Part shown: positions 1-8,718 of the stretch, piece by piece
Layout of the letters: the number at the start of each line of letters is the position of its first letter
Position numbering within the stretch: the first letter of the stretch is position 1
From: Aminobacter anthyllidis
GTDB lineage: Bacteria > Pseudomonadota > Alphaproteobacteria > Rhizobiales > Rhizobiaceae
Assembly (NCBI RefSeq): GCF_018555685.1
Contig: NZ_JAFLWW010000002.1
Coordinates: 434,001-498,000, forward strand
Length of the DNA: 64,000 nt
Direction: 5' to 3'
Program-made: the position numbers and the translations under genes
Notes under the pieces: model-generated
Database searches by the model: none
What the model was told of the DNA's origin: nothing
What the model saw: the letters and a program-made list of their open reading frames with translations, nothing else

Positions 1-117
1 GGTCGCTTCGGTGGAGGGTCTGAGGTGCAATTGGGGTTCGAGAAGTGCAGCCGATGCTGAAGAACTCACCAGCGCCGCGAGACCGACGCCAATCAAAAAC
101 CTGCCGAGTATGCGCAT
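1..117 (-). CDS. Secreted protein, N-terminal fragment (runs off left edge)
   Basis: An open frame of 39 codons begins with ATG at 117 on the minus strand and continues off the window. The residues form a textbook Sec signal peptide: a basic start (MRILGR), a hydrophobic core (FLIGVGLAALV) and an Ala-X-Ala type cleavage region (SSSASAA) near residue 24. The mature part begins LLEPQLHLRPSTEAT and I do not recognise it. It is transcribed away from the nucleotidyltransferase gene at 291, so the 173 bases between them must hold both promoters. No strong ribosome binding site is visible. The exported location is well supported; the function cannot be judged. Confidence 0.6.
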   Translation of the reverse strand, partial: MRILGRFLIGVGLAALVSSSASAALLEPQLHLRPSTEAT

Positions 118-218
118 GCGAATTTCCGGGAATTGCAGTCTGAGACCGCGGCCACTGGCGCCCGAATCTTGGCGCGATGATGGCCGTGGCGCCTATTTGG
201 CTGAGGCGGCTGCCAGGC

Positions 219-290
219 AATACCCTACGCAAGTTGCCTGCGTAGGGTATTTTTTGTACCCTACGCGAAATATTACCGTAGGGTATCACC
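219..290 (+). promoter_or_regulatory. Duplicated inverted repeat with alternative pairing before the nucleotidyltransferase gene
   Basis: Two inverted repeats share the half-sites TACCCTACG and CGTAGGGTA. The first has perfect 13-base arms (219-231 and 239-251) followed by a T run at 250-255, as in an intrinsic terminator. The second has arms at 257-265 and 277-285, and its right arm contains AGGG at 280-283, the probable ribosome binding site for the ATG at 291. The right arm of the first repeat (240-249) also pairs perfectly with the left arm of the second (257-266) around a 7-base loop. It could be a double protein operator or an RNA switch; sequence alone does not decide. Confidence 0.6.
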
Positions 291-1301
291 ATGCGTTTCC
301 CACTTTCGACTCACACCTCCTATCAAGACCTTCTGGAAGCGCATCGCATGCACGATGTGACGGCAGTCGGCGGCACGCCCTTCCTCAAGGAGCTTCCGCA
401 AGGCAAATACTGGTACGCTCGGCAAAAAATTGGCGAAAAACCCGTCGACCGTTACATTGGCCCAGATAGTGAAGACCTTCGCCAGCGCATAGCGTTGATC
501 AGGGAAGACATTGACGACAACAAGAGCTTCGAACGGAATTGCGCGCTCCTGGTAGCGCAACTTCGTGCAGCTGGCTTACCCACTGTCGATCGCCAGACAG
601 GGAGCATCCTAAATGCCATGGCGAGAGTTGGCGTGTTTCGGCTGGGTGGAACGCTGGTTGGAACACACGCATTCCGGCTTTATAGCGCCGAACTGGGATT
701 TGCCTTTTCTGGCACACTCGCTGTGACGCAGGATGTCGATGTTGCCGCGTTCGAGAACCTCAAATTGGCCATCGATGATCAGGTCGATCCATCGCTGGCC
801 GAAACGTTCAAATCCCTATCATTGGAACCAGCACCAGGACTTGACCCGAAAGGGAGGTCCACGCGATGGCGGATGAAAGGCGGCGGAGCGATAGTCGACT
901 TCCTTGCTCCTCGCATGCAGAGCAAAAGCGAAATCGTCAGGCTTGAGCCGCTGAACGTATACGCACAGACGCTTCCGTTCCTGAATTTCCTGATCGCAGA
1001 GCCGATACCTGCTGTGGCGCTATATCGGAGTGGAGTGCTGGTTCAGATACCGAAACCTGAACGCTATGCCGTGCACAAGCTGATTGTCGCCCAAAGGAGA
1101 ACCGGACCGGGCTTGGCCAAAGTTGCAAAAGACCTGGCTCAAGCCGAGACGCTGATCCAGGTCCTGGTTGAAGACCGCCCTCAGGAACTGGCAATCGCTT
1201 ATGAAACCGCACTGGCTAACGGCACGAAGTGGCGCGAAGCCATCAACGCATCGTTAAAGCAGCGGCCGGGAATCGGCCGCCTGTTTGGCGAAATCATCTG
1301 A
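291..1301 (+). CDS. GSU2403-type nucleotidyltransferase-fold protein
   Basis: The 336-residue protein looks like the GSU2403 nucleotidyltransferase-fold family (NTP_transf_8). The core around residues 115-160 reads GGTLVGTHAFRLY and, about 20 residues later, LTQDVDVAAF, which fits a minimal nucleotidyltransferase G-G...D-x-D metal site. The C-terminal third, with a PERYAVHKL segment, is also typical. Substrate and biological role of the family are not established; related folds occur in toxin-antitoxin and phage-defence modules. The gene stands alone, with no obvious partner. The start is chosen because AGGG lies 7 bases upstream, inside the repeat at 277-285. An isolated accessory gene is likely. 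Confidence 0.7.
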   Translation: MRFPLSTHTSYQDLLEAHRMHDVTAVGGTPFLKELPQGKYWYARQKIGEKPVDRYIGPDSEDLRQRIALIREDIDDNKSFERNCALLVAQLRAAGLPTVDRQTGSILNAMARVGVFRLGGTLVGTHAFRLYSAELGFAFSGTLAVTQDVDVAAFENLKLAIDDQVDPSLAETFKSLSLEPAPGLDPKGRSTRWRMKGGGAIVDFLAPRMQSKSEIVRLEPLNVYAQTLPFLNFLIAEPIPAVALYRSGVLVQIPKPERYAVHKLIVAQRRTGPGLAKVAKDLAQAETLIQVLVEDRPQELAIAYETALANGTKWREAINASLKQRPGIGRLFGEII

Positions 1302-1306
1302 TACGG

Positions 1307-1342
1307 TCGGTTATACCCAAACTGCGAAATGGGCATAACCGA
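1307..1342. terminator. Stem-loop between convergent genes
   Basis: Arms at 1307-1319 and 1330-1342 pair over 13 bases with one imperfect position, which becomes a G-U pair in minus-strand RNA. The structure sits between the stop of the nucleotidyltransferase gene and the stop of ppdK. No T run follows on either strand, so termination is inferred from position and stem strength only. Confidence 0.4.
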
Positions 1343-1366
1343 TCCAGCTACTTGTAACCCTTCGTC

Positions 1367-4033
1367 CTACTGCTTCGCCTTCACCGCGGCCTGCGCTGCC
1401 GCCAGCCGTGCGATCGGCACACGGAATGGCGAGCAGGACACATAGTCGAGCCCGACGCTTTCGCAGAAGTGGATCGATGCCGGGTCGCCGCCATGTTCGC
1501 CGCAGATGCCGAGCTTGATCTCGGGCCGCGTCGCCCGGCCCTTTTCGGCCGCCATGCGTACCAGTTCGCCGACACCGTCGATGTCGAGCGAAACGAACGG
1601 GTCCTGCTCGATGATGCCCTTCTGGCGGTAGGTTTCCAGGAACGACGCCGCATCGTCGCGCGAGATGCCGAAGGTCGTCTGGGTCAGGTCGTTGGTGCCG
1701 AACGAGAAGAATTCGGCCGCCTCGGCGATGACATGAGCCCGGATCGCGGCGCGTGGCAGCTCAATCATCGTACCGGTCAGATAGTCGATCTTGGTGTCTT
1801 GCTCCTGCATCACGCTCTGGGCGACGGCATCGATGCGCGCCTTGACGAAGTCGAGTTCCTTCATCAAGCCAACCAGCGGCACCATGATCTCGGGTACGAC
1901 AGGACTGCCGGTCTTCTTGCCAGCCTCGACCGCAGCCTCGAAGATGGCGCGCGCCTGCATCTCGGCGATCTCTGGATAAGAAACGGCGAGACGGCAGCCA
2001 CGATGGCCGAGCATCGGGTTGAACTCGTGCAACGCTTCCGTGCGCTGCCGGAGCTTGTCGGCCGACACATTCATCGCAGCCGCGACTTCGGCAATCTCTT
2101 CCTCGGTCTTGGGCAGGAACTCGTGCAGTGGCGGATCGAGCAGACGGATCGTCACCGGCAGGCCGGCCATGATCTCGAACAGCTCGATGAAGTCCGAACG
2201 CTGCATCGGCAACAGCTTGGCAAGGGCTACGCGCCTGTCCTTTTCGGTATCCGCGATGATCATCTCGCGCATGGCAACGATGCGATCACCGTCGAAGAAC
2301 ATATGTTCAGTGCGGCACAGGCCGATGCCTTCAGCACCGAAGGAACGCGCCATGCGCGCATCCGCCGGCGTCTCGGCATTGGTGCGCACCTTCATGCGGC
2401 GCGCCACATCGGCCCATTCCATGATCGCGGCAAAATCGCCTGATAGTTCCGGCTGCAGCATCGGCACCGAGCCCTTCAGCACCTGGCCGTTGGAGCCGTC
2501 GATGGTGATGATGTCGCCCTTGCGGAAGGTGTGGCCCATGGTGATCAGCGTGCCTGCGCGATAGTCGACGCGCAGCGAGCCCGCGCCCGAAACGCATGGC
2601 TTGCCCATGCCGCGGGCAACCACCGCCGCGTGGCTGGTCATGCCGCCGCGCGTCGTCAGGATGCCTTCGGAGGCATGCATGCCGTGGATGTCTTCGGGAC
2701 TGGTCTCGATGCGCACCAGGATGACCTTGCGCCCGGCCGACTTCAGCTCCTCGGCCTCGTCGGAGGAGAACACGATCTCGCCGGTGGCGGCACCCGGCGA
2801 CGCCGGCAGGCCAACAGCGATGACCTCGCGCTGCGCCTTCGGATCGATGGTCGGGTGTAGCAACTGGTCGAGCGCCGAAGGGTCGATCCGGCAGATCGCC
2901 TCGTCAGTGGTGATCAGTCCTTCGCCCGCCATCTCGGCGGCGATCTTGAGGGCTGCCTTGGCGGTCCGCTTGCCCGAACGGGTCTGCAGCATCCACAGCT
3001 TGCCGCGCTCGATGGTGAATTCAAGATCCTGCATGTCGCGGTAGTGCTTTTCGAGGCGATTGGAGATCGCAACGAACGTGTTGAACGCCTCAGGCATCAG
3101 CTTCTGCAGCGAGGGCTTGTCGGAGCCGGCGGCGATGCGCGCGCCTTCGGTGATATTCTGCGGCGTGCGAATGCCGGCCACCACGTCTTCACCCTGCGCG
3201 TTCACCAGGAACTCGCCATAGAGCATCTTTTCGCCGGTCGACGGGTTGCGCGTGAAGGCGACGCCCGTCGCCGAGGTCTCGCCCATGTTACCGAACACCA
3301 TGGCCTGGATATTGACCGCAGTGCCCCAGCTTTCAGGAATGTCGTGGAGGCGGCGATAGGTGATGGCGCGATGGTTCATCCAGCTCTGGAACACGGCACC
3401 GATGGCGCCCCACAGCTGCTCGTGCGGATCCTGCGGGAAGGCGCGGCCAAGCTCTTCCTCGACCTTGGCCTTGTAGAGCTTGATGACATCCTGCCACTGC
3501 GGCGCGGTGAACTCGGTGTCGAGTTCGTAGCCGAGGCGCGCCTTTTCCTCCTCGAGCAGTTCCTCGAAGACTTCGTGGTCGAGGCCGAGCACCACGTCGG
3601 AATACATGGTGATGAAGCGGCGATAGCTGTCATAGGCAAAGCGCGCATCGCCCGCATCCACCGCCAGCGCCTCGACGGTGACGTCGTTGAGGCCGAGATT
3701 GAGCACGGTGTCCATCATGCCCGGCATCGAGGCCCGGGCGCCCGAGCGCACCGAGACCAACAGCAGGTTTTCGGGATCGCCGAAGCGGCGGCCGGTGATC
3801 GCACCGATATGGTCGAGGGCCGAGCGGACATCGGCTTCAAGTGTCTCGGGATAGCTCCGGCCATTGGCATAAAACCAGTTGCAGGCCGCGGTTGTGATGG
3901 TGAAACCGGGCGGTACCGGCAGGCCGAGGCTGCACATCTCGGCGAGATTCGCCCCCTTGCCACCGAGCAGGTCGCGGTCGCTCGCGCGCCCCTCAGCTGC
4001 ACCGTCGCCAAACCTGTAGACCCACTTGGTCAT
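1367..4033 (-). CDS. ppdK: Pyruvate, phosphate dikinase
   Basis: An 888-residue enzyme interconverting pyruvate + ATP + phosphate with phosphoenolpyruvate + AMP + pyrophosphate in the cytosol. The N-terminal ATP-grasp domain contains GGKGANLAEM. The central swivelling domain carries the phosphohistidine segment TTRGGMTSHAAVVARGMGKP, where the Thr before GGMTSH corresponds to the residue controlled by PPDK regulatory proteins. The C-terminal TIM-barrel ends with GICGEHGGDP, including the catalytic Cys. Length is normal for the family. The ATG at 4033 follows AGGAGAAGG and gives the usual start MTKWVYRFGDG; a longer open frame upstream lacks family sequence. It is monocistronic and converges on the nucleotidyltransferase gene. 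Confidence 0.97.
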   Translation of the reverse strand: MTKWVYRFGDGAAEGRASDRDLLGGKGANLAEMCSLGLPVPPGFTITTAACNWFYANGRSYPETLEADVRSALDHIGAITGRRFGDPENLLLVSVRSGARASMPGMMDTVLNLGLNDVTVEALAVDAGDARFAYDSYRRFITMYSDVVLGLDHEVFEELLEEEKARLGYELDTEFTAPQWQDVIKLYKAKVEEELGRAFPQDPHEQLWGAIGAVFQSWMNHRAITYRRLHDIPESWGTAVNIQAMVFGNMGETSATGVAFTRNPSTGEKMLYGEFLVNAQGEDVVAGIRTPQNITEGARIAAGSDKPSLQKLMPEAFNTFVAISNRLEKHYRDMQDLEFTIERGKLWMLQTRSGKRTAKAALKIAAEMAGEGLITTDEAICRIDPSALDQLLHPTIDPKAQREVIAVGLPASPGAATGEIVFSSDEAEELKSAGRKVILVRIETSPEDIHGMHASEGILTTRGGMTSHAAVVARGMGKPCVSGAGSLRVDYRAGTLITMGHTFRKGDIITIDGSNGQVLKGSVPMLQPELSGDFAAIMEWADVARRMKVRTNAETPADARMARSFGAEGIGLCRTEHMFFDGDRIVAMREMIIADTEKDRRVALAKLLPMQRSDFIELFEIMAGLPVTIRLLDPPLHEFLPKTEEEIAEVAAAMNVSADKLRQRTEALHEFNPMLGHRGCRLAVSYPEIAEMQARAIFEAAVEAGKKTGSPVVPEIMVPLVGLMKELDFVKARIDAVAQSVMQEQDTKIDYLTGTMIELPRAAIRAHVIAEAAEFFSFGTNDLTQTTFGISRDDAASFLETYRQKGIIEQDPFVSLDIDGVGELVRMAAEKGRATRPEIKLGICGEHGGDPASIHFCESVGLDYVSCSPFRVPIARLAAAQAAVKAKQ

Positions 4034-4239
4034 GCCTTCTCCTCGCCGACTGAGTGTGGAACGAGACGGTGGCCTCCGCCCGCTTCTGGGCCGAGCGATA
4101 GGATGCTGCGCTGCGAAAGGCAAGGCACAGTTCCGCCACGGCATGCCCTACAATCGATTAATGAAGTGGTGCCCCGACACCCTTGCAGCCACCAGTCGCG
4201 TCGTATAGAACATACCAAGAACAAATTTTGGAGACGACC

Positions 4240-4575
4240 ATGCGCAAGACTGGCAAGCTCGACTATATCGAATTGGCCGCTGTCGGCGGCACGCTCGACC
4301 AAGTGAAGTCCTTCTACAGTGCGGCCTTCGGCTGGACCTTCACCGACTATGGTCCTGATTATTCCGCCTTCGCGGAAGGGCTCGACGGCGGTTTCCAGGC
4401 AGAAGTGCCGGCCAAGCCGCTGCCGATTCTCTACTCCGAAGCATTGGAAGACAGCCTTGCCGCGGTCCAGGAAGCCGGCGGCACCATCGTCAAGCCGATC
4501 TTCTCTTTCCCGGGCGGGCGACGCTTCCACTTCGTCGATCCGGCTGGAAACGAACTCGCCGTCTGGGGCGAATGA
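4240..4575 (+). CDS. VOC-family (glyoxalase/bleomycin-resistance fold) protein
   Basis: A 111-residue single-domain protein of the vicinal-oxygen-chelate fold. It shows the beta-alpha-beta-beta-beta pattern with DYIELA at the start, VKSFYSAAFGWTF in the first helix and strand, and RRFHFVDPAGNELAVWGE at the end, where the final Glu is a usual metal ligand. Members include glyoxalases, dioxygenases and resistance proteins; this one resembles uncharacterised stand-alone forms and no substrate can be named. The ATG at 4240 is preceded by GGAG at 4230-4233. A longer frame from 4183 adds residues that do not fit the fold. It lies between ppdK, which is divergent, and the tRNA gene. Confidence 0.85.
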   Translation: MRKTGKLDYIELAAVGGTLDQVKSFYSAAFGWTFTDYGPDYSAFAEGLDGGFQAEVPAKPLPILYSEALEDSLAAVQEAGGTIVKPIFSFPGGRRFHFVDPAGNELAVWGE

Positions 4576-4747
4576 TCGTCTCAAGCCTCCGCCTTCAAAT
4601 CGGCGCCGAGTTGCAGAGGTTCAGCGCTATCAGCCCGCGCGTTTGGTAACTCGGATCCGATGCGACATGCCCCAAGATGATGAGGAAAGCGGCAACGGCG
4701 CGATTGTGCTTTTGCCGCGCGCTGCATATAAGGCTGTCGATTGACTC

Positions 4748-4780
4748 GCCTGCGGCTTGATAATTGCAGCCTGCGGCTTG
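4748..4780 (+). repeat. 12-bp direct repeat just upstream of tRNA-Gln
   Basis: GCCTGCGGCTTG occurs at 4748-4759 and again at 4769-4780, ending one base before the tRNA. A possible -10 element GATAAT lies at 4759-4764 between the copies. The repeat may be a chance duplication in the tRNA promoter; no function is known to me. The rest of 4576-4781 shows nothing clear. Confidence 0.4.
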
Positions 4781-4781
4781 T

Positions 4782-4856
4782 TGGGGCGTCGCCAAGTGGT
4801 AAGGCATCGGTTTTTGGTACCGACATTCCCAGGTTCGAATCCTGGCGCCCCAGCCA
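4782..4856 (+). tRNA. tRNA-Gln (anticodon TTG)
   Basis: The 75-base gene has a 7-bp acceptor stem (TGGGGCG at 4782-4788 with CGCCCCA at 4846-4852), discriminator G at 4853 and an encoded CCA at 4854-4856. The anticodon arm TCGGT-TTTTGGT-ACCGA displays TTG. The T arm CCAGG-TTCGAAT-CCTGG is intact. It reads CAA glutamine codons. Minus-strand frames crossing it are translation artefacts. Confidence 0.98.
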
Positions 4857-4958
4857 AATACCCGCAGGTCGCTCGTAGCCATCTCAACTCAAGTTCTTGC
4901 TGGCCGGCGCCATGGGCTATCACGGTCGCCCCCGCCGAGACACATACAGAACGATCTT

Positions 4959-5815
4959 TCAAAGAGTCGGCAGAACCCGTCGGACATGCTCGGCAAATGC
5001 CTCGACCGCGGGCGACCGTTCGGCATCGGCGTATGCGATCAGGATGCCAAGGGTCGACAGCTGCGGCAGTGGCGCATTGAGGATGTAGAGGTCGGACGGG
5101 ACCGCTTCCTTGGTCATGACGCTGATCGCCATCCCGGACCGCGCGACGGCGATCAGTCCAGCAAGGCTGTTGCTCGCATATGAAATCTTGTAGCGCAGCC
5201 CCGCACGAGCCATGGCGTCGCAGGCGGCCCTGTGGTCCATCGCATTTGAGGCCGGCAATGCCATCGGAATTGTCTCGCCGAAATCGTGCAGTTCAAGCGT
5301 CGGCTTGCTGCCTACCCAGACCAGCGGTTCCGGCCGCACGACATCGGCGGAATCGGTCGCATTGGGAGTCGAGACCAGCGCCAGGTCGACTTGCCGCGAA
5401 TTCAGCAGGCCGCGAAGCTCGACGGTCGGCGCCGAGACGACCTTGATCTCGACATCGGGATAAAGGCTGCCGAAGGTTTTCAGGATCGTGGGAAAGAAGG
5501 CGATCAGATAGTCTTCGGGGCTGCCGAATATGATCGAACCGTGCAAGCCCTTGTCCGAGAGCGCCGACACAGCCTCGTCGTGCAGCTTGAGGATGCGCTC
5601 GGCATAAGCCAGGAATCGCGCCCCGCTCGCGGTCAGGCTGACCCCGCTGCCGCTGCGATGAAACAGGCTCTGGCCGAGCACGTCCTCGAGCCGCTGTATC
5701 TGCATGGTCACAGCCGATTGCGTCCGGCCCACCTGCACGGCGGTCGCGCTCAGCGTCCCCAGTTGGGCGGCCCGAACGAACGTGGCCATCAGCCTTAGAT
5801 CCAGCGACGTCTGCA

Positions 5816-5816
<1 letters not shown>
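4959..5816 (-). CDS. dgdR: LysR-family regulator of the dgdA cluster (DgdR-like)
   Basis: A 285-residue LysR-type regulator. The N-terminal winged helix-turn-helix spans about residues 5-64 (LDLRLMATFVRAAQLGTLSA and RTQSAVTMQIQRLEDVLG); the periplasmic-binding-like effector domain follows from about residue 90. It is transcribed divergently from dgdA across a 92-bp spacer, the arrangement of dgdR and dgdA in Burkholderia cepacia, where DgdR represses the decarboxylase until 2-aminoisobutyrate is present. The family is certain. The DgdR role rests on gene position, and the effector may differ because the cluster is larger here. Confidence 0.85.
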
Positions 5817-7246
<1,430 letters not shown>

Positions 7247-7261
7247 AAGGCACTCAACCAA

Positions 7262-7723
7262 ATGACCGATAGCAGCAGCAACAGCCAGGGCGACGGCGCC
7301 AGGGCCAGGATTGACGTGAATTCGCCTATCCGGGTGCTTGTCGCCAAGCTCGGCCTCGACGGCCATGACAGGGGAGCCAAGGTCGTGGCCCGCATCCTGC
7401 GCGATGCCGGCATGGAAGTCGTCTACACCGGGCTCTACAAGTCTCCGAACGACGTCGTCAGTGCAGCGGTCCAGGAAGACGTCGACGTCATCGGGGTCAG
7501 CCTGCTGTCGGGCTCGCACCTGCCGTTGTTCCAGGAACTGGGACGTTGTCTTCGGGAAAAGAAGGCCGAGCACATTTTCGTCGTCGCCGGCGGCGTCATT
7601 CCCGAGCACGACTATGCCGCCCTGTCGGACAGCGGCGTCGACGCCATCGTCCCACAGGAAGCAAGGAGCGACCTGATCGTCACGACGATCAGGAACCTGA
7701 TTGCGGAACGTGGCCGCATATGA
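7262..7723 (+). CDS. hcmB: B12-binding small subunit of acyl-CoA mutase (HcmB-like)
   Basis: A 153-residue cobalamin-binding domain protein. The base-off/His-on signature is LDGHDRGAKVVARILRDAG, with the cobalt-ligating His in DGHDRG; SLLSGSH and VAGGVIP follow as expected for the nucleotide-loop pocket. Separate small subunits of this size occur in isobutyryl-CoA, pivalyl-CoA and 2-hydroxyisobutyryl-CoA mutases; methylmalonyl-CoA mutase usually has the domain fused. The first 20 residues are a polar extension. The gene begins 15 bases after dgdA and its stop overlaps the start of the G-protein gene (ATGA). The HcmB assignment depends on the large subunit three reading frames on. Confidence 0.88.
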   Translation: MTDSSSNSQGDGARARIDVNSPIRVLVAKLGLDGHDRGAKVVARILRDAGMEVVYTGLYKSPNDVVSAAVQEDVDVIGVSLLSGSHLPLFQELGRCLREKKAEHIFVVAGGVIPEHDYAALSDSGVDAIVPQEARSDLIVTTIRNLIAERGRI

Positions 7724-8718
7724 CTGCGTTCGCTCCCTCCAGGCCGGCCAGGCGAGCAGCCTATGTGCCCTCGGCCGAGTTGGTTCCCGACGTGCTTTCA
7801 GGCAGCGTCCTGGCCGTTGCCCGGATGATCTCCCGGGCCGAATCCGGCTATGCCGAAGCATCGGAAGCCTTGGCGGAAATCTACAGGCACACCGGAAAGG
7901 CGCATGTCGTCGGCATCACCGGCGTGCCCGGTGCAGGCAAGTCGACGCTCGTCGCCGCCCTCATCAAGGCCTTCGCCTCCGACGGCCACAAGGTCGGTGT
8001 GGTTGCCGTCGATCCGAGCAGCCCGTTTTCCGGAGGCGCGATCCTCGGCGACCGGGTGCGAATGAGCGACGCAGCCCAGTCCTGCCAGGCCTTCGTCCGC
8101 AGCATGGCGACACGCGGACATCTCGGCGGCCTGGCCCGTGCTACGCTGCAGGCGGTCGATGTTCTCGATGCGGCGGGATACTCGCCGATCATCATCGAGA
8201 CGGTTGGCGTCGGGCAGGACGAAGTGGAAGTCGTGACCGCCGCCCACACCATCGTGGTGCTGTCCGCGCCCGGGCTTGGCGATGACATCCAGGCGATCAA
8301 GGCCGGCATCCTCGAAATCGCCGACATCCACGCCGTCAGCAAGTGCGACAGGTCCGACGCACCGGCAACGGTCGCAGCGCTTCGCGGCATGATGACCCTC
8401 GGACCAGGCAGGCCAGGCTCGGACTGGCAAACGCCGGTTCTCCCGGTCAGTTCGGTTTCGGGCGAACGGGTCAGCGAGCTGAAGGACGCCATCTGCCGGC
8501 ATTGGGACCATCTCAGGGACAGTGGCGAGTTGCACGACCGTGAGCGCAGCATTGGCCGGACAAGGATATTCGGCACCGCCAGGCAGCTGCTTCAGGACAA
8601 GTTCAAACGCGACGTCGCGGAACTCGACACCCATGTTCAGGCCGTTGTGAGCCGGACCATGGATCCGTCCGTGGCCGCCTGCCTGCTGCTGGGCTGGGAC
8701 AATGAGGTGCTGGCATGA
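7720..8718 (+). CDS. meaB: MeaB/ArgK-type GTPase chaperone of the B12 mutase
   Basis: A 332-residue G3E-class P-loop GTPase. GITGVPGAGKSTL is the Walker A/P-loop, VAVDPSSPFSGGAILGDRVRM the switch region, ETVGVGQDEVEV the Walker B region and SKCDR the base-recognition site in place of the usual NKxD. MeaB proteins gate cofactor loading and rescue inactivated mutase. Location between the small- and large-subunit genes, with ATGA overlaps on both sides (7720 and 8715), strongly implies translational coupling and service to this mutase; the same gene is called meaH in 2-hydroxyisobutyryl-CoA mutase loci. The ATG at 7720 is chosen over upstream frame because of the overlap. Confidence 0.92.
   Translation: MTAFAPSRPARRAAYVPSAELVPDVLSGSVLAVARMISRAESGYAEASEALAEIYRHTGKAHVVGITGVPGAGKSTLVAALIKAFASDGHKVGVVAVDPSSPFSGGAILGDRVRMSDAAQSCQAFVRSMATRGHLGGLARATLQAVDVLDAAGYSPIIIETVGVGQDEVEVVTAAHTIVVLSAPGLGDDIQAIKAGILEIADIHAVSKCDRSDAPATVAALRGMMTLGPGRPGSDWQTPVLPVSSVSGERVSELKDAICRHWDHLRDSGELHDRERSIGRTRIFGTARQLLQDKFKRDVAELDTHVQAVVSRTMDPSVAACLLLGWDNEVLA

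Noticed and set aside
219-285. CRISPR-like repetition of GTAGGGTA
   Set aside because: Only four short half-sites in inverted pairs with unequal spacers; no array and no cas genes.
11-469. Plus-strand frame overlapping the left-edge genes
   Set aside because: It crosses the inverted repeats and the nucleotidyltransferase start in another frame and resembles no family; the minus-strand signal peptide at 1-117 is a better reading.
4782-4856. tRNA-Gln as an island attachment site bordering the dgdA cluster
   Set aside because: No integrase and no repeated tRNA 3' end was seen downstream; the cluster lacks other mobility signs.
4630-4962. Minus-strand frame across tRNA-Gln with GAPGFEPG
   Set aside because: This peptide is the known artefact of translating the reverse complement of a tRNA.
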